A stretch of 64,000 nucleotides of DNA from Ornithodoros turicata (taxonomy: Eukaryota > Arthropoda > Arachnida > Ixodida > Argasidae), in NCBI RefSeq assembly GCF_037126465.1, contig NC_088202.1, positions 98,611,962-98,675,961 of the forward strand. The letters run 5' to 3'. Position 1 is the first letter of the stretch. Each line of letters begins with the position of its first letter. The translations under genes were made by a program, and so were the position numbers. Shown piece after piece: positions 58,084-64,000 of this stretch. The notes below the pieces were generated by a model that did not search any database, was not told the origin of the DNA, and saw only the letters and a program-made list of their open reading frames with translations.

Positions 58084-58404
58084 ATGCAGAAAGCGAAGGC
58101 ACGTGCAATCATTGAATATTTGCCAGCAGCCATCCACCACGAGATCATTGTGACAGGATACTCCATCCTACATAACAGTGAAGAACTGCGCCACAAAATT
58201 CGAAGTATGAAGGAACACCCTCAATGCTGACCCCCCCCATCCTGGTATGGCTACAAAGTTACTGTACGAGAAAACATCCACCGAGTGCACGATGAGCTCA
58301 TGGCAGATAGCAGTCAACGTCCGGACCATCGCTCAAGTCCCAGGCACATCCAAAAGCACAGTTCAGCACCAGGTCCCTGTCAGACTGGCCCCCACAAGAC
58401 TGTT
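58084..58404 (+). pseudogene. Coding-like frame with one internal TGA, unrecognised
   Basis: From ATG 58084, 48 codons (MQKAKARAIIEYLPAAIHHE, then LHNSEELRHKIRSMKEHPQC) end at TGA. The same frame then continues about 58 codons (WYGYKVTVRENIHRVHDELM) to a second stop. The composition looks protein-like. I do not recognise a family. It may be a transposon-derived or processed pseudogene within the NIFK intron. Confidence 0.3.
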
Positions 58405-60719
58405 GATAATTGAGCCTCTGTACACAATAAGAGGATAAGTAGAAAAATCCCAAACCGAGAAAACTGCAAGTGAATATTTGTTAAAGTAATTGCAGATGAG
58501 ATTCCTCGAATAACGCAAATGCAAAATGTGTAACATGCATGTATGTGTCTACTCTACATGCATGTCCCGTTAGCATCATTTCTGGGTGTGTGGCTTAGCA
58601 GAAATTGAACAAAACCAAGGAGGACGACATATTCCCTTATTCTATATAACACCACATGCACAGGGTTTTCGCGCAGGAAAGAACAGTTTTCACGAGTCGG
58701 ACTTTCATGGTGACGCCAGGACGGGCGAAGTTACCTTTGTGCAGCGGAGCAGCCTAGATCGTGATTATCGTGCTGCTAAACGAGCACAATCTTGAAAATA
58801 ATGTTCTGTATGGCAGCAAAATATGACATATTAGCATAGTGCGCATGTTTTTCAATTACAACACTCAGCAGCACTGCCGACACGGTCATGTGAGGTAGGA
58901 AGAACATGTTTCTCGAGTGGAAGTCGAAGTTCATTTCCGCATCGTAGCAAAATTTAAGCTACACCATTTGTATGCATGTGTACAAAAGGGGCCTGATCTG
59001 GCTGTCCATCCCACTGACACACATGCACTTCCCATTTCTTATCCTCCTATAGCAAGTCAATAAACTGCAATACGGTCCTAAATTTTCTTTGACAGGTACA
59101 TACTGGTATGTGGATGACATTGCAACAAATATACTAAGAAGAGAATAATTCGACTTATCCCCTTATTGCATACAGAGGTTGAGTTAAAAACATGAACACT
59201 TCATCACACCCAGACACAATTTCCAGTTGATCTCGGGGACTTGTGTGACTAGTTTGTGGCTGTGGACAAAACATAGGTCCCCCACGTTTAACCCAAAAGC
59301 GAAGTCCAGTCCAAACAGGGGGAACGTACCCTCCCACAACAGTGAAGGCAGCTTCGTCCATTCCATTAGCAGGCGAGGTGATGGCCACTGTATTCTGGGA
59401 TTTGGAGGGATTCTGCTCATCGAATATCTTAAAGGAGCAAGGAGAGATTCGAAAACAAATATGTTGGGAGAACTAGAAATTAGGATTACAAGCCCTGGGA
59501 CACACATTCCCACAAACATGACAAGCACAGCGCGTAAACCTCGAACACAAGAGGAGCTTTCAATCTCGCCTGGTCAGAAAACCTGCTCCCCTCGGACACG
59601 GTCTGCAGCGTCAGATGCGCCGCTAATACAGAGGCCCACACCTTCTTTTTTCTTTCTTCCTTTTTGACGTTGCATTTCGCTCCGCCCGTCCCACATCTCA
59701 ACTAGCTGCTCTCGTTAGATGATTCTCGGAAGCCAATGAAAAGCGCTCTGCCACTAGACATCACCATATGTGAGGAGCCACTGCACGCTCTCTTGCAGAG
59801 CAATTTTCTAAAGAAATCCGCACTTCCCAAAGGAAATATTTTGTGCAATTGTTCCTGAAGATAGTGCGTTCATACGACACAGAAAGAAAAAAAAACAAAA
59901 TGTTGGAAGTGCTTTCCATGCTCCTTTAAAAAACGCAGCCCATTAGTGGGGACTACTATCCAACCCAGAGTCATTGCTTGTGGGAGACGCCGTCTAGGCC
60001 AAACGATGTGGTATGCTTCCGAAGGTGGTTGCGTTCTAGCAGAACGATGTGGCTGTGCCATGCTGCTGCAGTGAAAGTCAGGAAGGCCACACCATACTTG
60101 CCAGATTTTGCCCCATCTGACTTTAATCTGCCCTCCAAGAAGAAAAATAAACTCTGGTGTCCATTTCTCCAGTGATGATATGTCATTAAAACCATGACAT
60201 AATTTTTTAGGACCAAACTTCAGTATTTTATATTTTTTTCACAAGGATCAACGCATTAGAGCATAGGTGAGCAGAGTGTGTGGACAATGGCAGGGGCTAT
60301 TGTCATCATTTCATTCATTTCTACCAACGCCTTCTGGGTCAGCCTGAGAACTTATTGGTCACCCCTTGCTTCTTGTTAGTGTTCTCATTTTATTTCGATA
60401 GTGTCTTGATAATTTATTACTACTCCTTGATGCATTAAAGCCCTCTCCACAGCAGGAAGTTTGGTTTGCATATTATGAAACTACACTCATTTCAAATCAA
60501 TACAGGCAAACAGCCTTTCAGAAACATCCACTCACAAATAGAAGTTCGTTGTCTACGTGGGAATGGATATCAAACATGGTTAGTAAAAATACGGTACCAT
60601 GAAATAACCTCCTTAGTGCTATGCCAAATTCCTTAACGAATATTTTTTAAGATGTATTTTACTCCAACGGCCCAGCAGCATGCGGCAGCTAAGTGTACTT
60701 ATCAAGTCAGTATACTCAC
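58405..60719. other. NIFK intron, 5' part
   Basis: It contains an inverted pair of about 29 bp (58412-58440 and 59150-59183, sharing CCTCTGTA and AATAAG.GGATAAGT), which may mark an element of about 770 bp. The frames at 59184-59528 (minus) and 59227-59667 (plus) overlap each other and are not recognised. The remainder is unique-looking. Confidence 0.4.
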
Positions 60720-60931
60720 TTGTGGCTGAAAGTCATAACTGAGACCCATTTTTTTCAGTTTCTTCTGGGTTTTCTTCAACTTCTCGATACGTCTTCGAGC
60801 GCTCTTCTGGTCTTCCTCGAGAGTCCTCTTCCTGTTGTTGACACTGCGCACTATTTCTTTCCGGAGTGGGAAAGGATAGCGAAAATCTTTAAACAGTCCT
60901 GGATGTACTTTTTCTTTGGGCATGACATAAC
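60720..60931 (-). CDS. NIFK: NIFK, penultimate coding exon
   Basis: This 212-nt exon runs from acceptor TTTCAG|GTTATG to donor CAA|GTGAGT. It completes the RRM and its C-terminal flank: CYVMPKEKVHPGLFK, then RKEIVRSVNNRKRTL, a basic helical stretch EEDQKSARRRIEKLKKTQKK, and MGLSYDFQPQ. The order VMPKEKVHPxLF, NRxRT and MGxxYDF is what I know from animal NIFK, where this region follows the RRM and contacts pre-60S ribosomal particles. It joins the upstream exon in phase 1 (codon TGT split T|GT) and the downstream exon in phase 0. Confidence 0.9.
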
Positions 60932-61014
60932 CTGAAATTAAGCAGAGCCATAATCATAAGCCACTAACATAACAGTAGCATGCAGCACATAAAACCAAGC
61001 AAAATACAACTTAC
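60932..61014 (-). other. NIFK: NIFK short intron (83 nt)
   Basis: Donor GAT|GTAAGT at 61014 and acceptor TTTCAG at 60932. Splicing restores LLRC-YVMPKEK in frame. Confidence 0.85.
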
Positions 61015-61123
61015 ATCGCAGAAGTTTATTGAAAAAGAGGTAGCCATCCATTGTTTCAGCTACAATCTTTGCAACATCTTCGGATGCAAATTCCACAAAT
61101 GCATAGCCTCTACTTCTTCCGGT
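61015..61123 (-). CDS. NIFK: NIFK, RRM-encoding exon
   Basis: This 109-nt exon after acceptor TTTTTGCAG encodes [20 protein letters not shown], then [17 protein letters not shown]. It contains the RNP1 motif of the RNA recognition motif (RGYAFVEF) and the [11 protein letters not shown] helix, nearly identical to animal NIFK. The upstream half of the RRM (RNP2) and the N-terminus are in exons I did not find between 61124 and 64000, so they probably lie beyond the window. NIFK is a nucleolar protein needed for processing of the large-subunit rRNA precursor, related to yeast Nop15. Confidence 0.9.
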
Positions 61124-64000
61124 CTGCAAAAATGCAGGAATAAAAGGGACATCTCAGTGCATGTACAAGATGTTGAGAACCGAGCAAATCAGTGTACCGT
61201 AAAGCGCAAAAAAGTGCAAGATATACTTTTTCACCAAATATATTACATAACGGAGCAAAAGGTCTAGGTTCAGTACAAGTAACAAAGCAGACAACTGAAG
61301 ACAAATGATGAGCATTGTGAACAATTGAGAAAGGCGTAACAGAGAATGCTGAAAAGATAATGTGTTCACATCACCAGTATCCATAAGAAAGTGCTCTGAA
61401 CCTGTGCAGTTGACTAGTAATCTGTGGGGCTCTGATTTGAGCTCTAGCACAGGAACAATGGGCTATTTTTTTTAACTACAGTTCATCAGGTTTCTAGCTT
61501 TTGCACTATGAAAGATTGTCTATTGAAACGATTAGCATCATATGTGAGGTAAATAACACAAAAGGTCCAGAATCTTCTAGCCCACAAGGGATAGAGTTGG
61601 TCCTATAAGAACCCTATACTGCCGACCGCTAACAGAGATGATTCCTGGCATATTTAAAGGGGCAGTCTGGATCCCAGGTGTGAAGTAAATAGGCCTTACC
61701 AGATAATTCCTTATATCTTTCCGAGCCACTATGCAAAATATTTGTATTTGATAGTCATTTGATTGTCATTTATATTTGACTCAGAGAATTTGTAATGCAA
61801 TTTTCAACCGGAATTTTTTGCCCTGACTGAAAGGAGCACTTCGAACAGTCATGACGTCAGGAGAGTTCCCTTCTGGACTTGATGGCATCTGCTCGGTTCC
61901 TCTCGGCGGGCTGTGTGTTGTGCTTTGTGCGTCGCCGTTCCTGGTTCCCGTACTTTCAATACGCATGGCATTCCTGCTTTTTATTAACAGTGACTGGTTA
62001 CTGCACGTGTGACAGTGTTGCTGAGCGATGAGGCATATGTGTTGCTTAGTGCATTGTGAGAACCAGAAGGAAAATACAAAGTGCGTGCTGGGTTTTTGCA
62101 TCCCCCCTACCCCTTTTGTGCAACTCTATGTTTTCCATGTAGTCCTTGGCAGGTGTAGAGTCGTGAATCTGTACCAACTACGTCAACTCGCTGTCTTACG
62201 TTGTTGCGTTTCCTGTACAAAGGGGATTTTTGTCAACTCTACACTCTGTGTTGGTATGTCACAGTGTATAATAACATTCTTGTCTATGTTTTTATCATCT
62301 GCGGCAGCATGCAGTGATAGAGCTTTAGCCTGAGCTGATCTTTGGTGTGTCTCTCTGTTTTCCGTGTAGTCTTTGGCAGCTGTAGAGTCTTGAATCTGTA
62401 CTGACTACCCCAACTTGCTCACTTGACACTTCCTATTTGCATCTTGCCACAATGTCACTGGCCTGTAACACAAACTTTGCTGTGCTGAACAAGAAACGCA
62501 GTTCACAGTGAGCCCACAAAGAGGCTTCTGGGTAGAGCACCCATGTGGACCAACATTTCAACTGTTGTCTGCTGCTAGGACCTTAGCAGAGCACACTCCT
62601 GTAGAGGAGCGACAGAGGGATCCCCTACATAACTGGTGACCCAGAGAAGCAAAACCAGGGAATGCCATATTTCCACCGCGTTCCACCATACCTGCTTTTC
62701 AGCCACCACCATCAGCATCAACTCAACCACTGTGATCAGATGGCAGCATTATTGTACCAGTGCAGGGAGCAGGTAATGGTGCTAGTAGCATACCCTGGTC
62801 CCCTACAGCACAATGAAGGTGGCACACATACAGAGCTGCATTCTCAGATGAACAAACTGAGTTCTACAGCTGTGTATGAATCTGGTGTCCTCCAGTACGT
62901 CATCACTGATCAGATTGATGACATCTGCATTGTGGCCATCACAGCAATGAAGATTCTGTTGAGTGACTAGCACTACAAACATAGCGTCAACAGTATGGAA
63001 CCGAATGTTGTCCCACCATCAATCAGGATGTGTAATGTGCATGCTATGGCATTTTCCGGCAAACAAAAAAAGAGACAGAGAGGAAGGACAAAGAAAGACA
63101 TCCAGGTCATCGTAACTACGAATCTAAACGAGCTACATGCCTACACCAGCTGGATACAAGTGACAATGTAGAATTGTCTTTGCACAAAGAATGAACATCT
63201 GGAAGTAACATAAGCTTCACTTGCAACTGCTCTCTCTTCCCTTGTGTTTCAGTTATCATATCTCCCTCTCTCTGAAAAGTTTCAGTGAAAACAACCAGTG
63301 TTGGATAGACATGGGTAACCAATGTAAGTAGACATTCGATATGTTGCATATATGCGGTGTGGCTTTTTACATGTTTCTACAGCAAATATGTGTGCATATG
63401 AATGCAACCACAGTCTCTTTGATGAAACACGAGCACACATCCTAAGCCGTAAGCTGCGTAAGGTCTTCAATAGTGCCTGCAAAACGCAATGCGGCGTGGT
63501 ACGCTGATCGTCATGCCTCTAAGTTTGTGTCACATGTGAAATAAACATCGCAAGATGCTATTATGGATACTCAAATTAATGAATACTGAGAAGAGTCACT
63601 CATGTGACTTGAAAAGCTGCACTGACCTGCTCAGCATGTAAACTTTTTGAAATGTGCGAAAAAGCAGCGATAAGATATTGGTTGCGCAAGTGTTTTTACC
63701 TTCAACCTTTCCTTTGTCATGGATGCCAACAACACAGCACACAATATTATGGGTGTGCACCAAGTTTCATAATTCTGTAGGGTTTTACCAAGTAACCAAC
63801 CCTTACACAAAAAACATTGTTTTAAATACAAAGATACCATATTACCACACATTTCCTGGCATGCAGGACTTTCCAAGTCACCTCTCCGGTTGCATACCAG
63901 AAAAAAAAAAAAAAAAAAAAACGGTTTTCCGGCACGCTGGTCATCCTCGTTTTATTCCGGCATGCCGAGAAACGCGCAGTAATATCGTATGCTCTCCGAA
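61124..64000 (-). other. NIFK: NIFK upstream intron, no exon recognised
   Basis: The minus strand was scanned for an RNP2-type exon without success. Contents noted: a diverged 60-70-bp direct duplication (62131-62196 and 62351-62416, both with TGTAGAGTC.TGAATCTGTAC), an ACTGGTGACCCAGAG motif at 62631 that resembles a retrotransposon primer-binding region but has no LTR evidence, and a run of about 22 A at 63900-63921. Confidence 0.45.

Larger units (their letters stand above)
44482..60719 (-). other. NIFK: NIFK 16.2-kb intron
   Basis: The intron starts at donor CAA|GTGAGT (60719 downwards) and ends at acceptor CCTTTCAG (44482). Both flanking exons are phase 0. It carries a mariner pseudogene (47580-48910), a LINE of about 7 kb on the opposite strand including a foldback insertion (about 50104-57217), a small element at 57717-57966, and unassigned sequence. 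Plus-strand frames at 45078-45419 and 46255-46479 show no domain I recognise. Confidence 0.75.

Noticed and set aside
59227..59667. 146-codon plus-strand frame overlapping a 114-codon minus-strand frame
   Set aside because: Both strands are open simultaneously and neither resembles a known family.
62620..62970. Start of an LTR retrotransposon (primer-binding-like ACTGGTGACCC, then a 102-codon frame)
   Set aside because: No LTR pair, no gag motif and no pol in the remaining window. Mentioned only as a motif.

Overview
This window is ordinary eukaryotic chromosome, very probably from an ixodid (hard) tick. It has large introns with GT/AG splice sites, no prokaryotic gene organisation, and a dense load of transposable elements. 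The elements include tRNA-derived SINEs with a conserved GTGCTGTCTG-type core that resemble the tick Ruka-type SINEs I know, mariner copies, hAT and PIF/Harbinger elements, and a CR1/Jockey-like LINE. The species cannot be fixed from sequence alone.

Only two host genes are supported, both on the minus strand and both incomplete. (1) The first coding exon of an M1-family aminopeptidase N-like type II membrane protein lies at 8002-8624. Its first intron runs off the left edge, so roughly 1-8001 is intron. (2) Three 3' coding exons of NIFK (nucleolar RRM protein, yeast Nop15 relative) lie at 61015-61123, 60720-60931 and 44212-44481. The last two are separated by a 16.2 kb intron that hosts a dead mariner and a long LINE interrupted by a 3.3 kb foldback element.

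Layout. 1-8.0 kb: APN intron with a hairpin repeat, simple repeats, a SINE and a small terminal-inverted-repeat element. 8.0-8.8 kb: APN exon 1 and GC-rich promoter. 8.8-11.4 kb: no features seen. 11.4-16.1 kb: a hAT element, a hairpin element, then two abutting inverted-repeat elements whose loops hold a SINE and another hAT. 16-20 kb: SINE remnant and hairpins. 20.2-22.9 kb: a mariner pseudogene beside a Harbinger element that carries a nested hAT. 22.9-30 kb: SINEs, a LINE 3' fragment and CAACATTG-rich tandem repeats. 31.5-41.8 kb: a TA-flanked inverted-repeat element, another inverted-repeat element, SINEs, a hAT that split a SINE, and a Harbinger MITE. 44.2-61.1 kb: NIFK and its giant intron. 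61-64 kb: upstream NIFK intron with no exon recognised.

Transposon boundaries are the strongest signals here, because many have exact target-site duplications (TSDs). I found no RNA gene, CRISPR array or operon, and no clearly new biological system. The most interesting items are an in-frame TAG in a stop-readthrough-like context joining LINE ORF1 to ORF2, a foldback insertion that swapped the last four codons of LINE ORF2 for five new ones, and two mariner copies interrupted at the same nucleotide. All alignments were done by eye.
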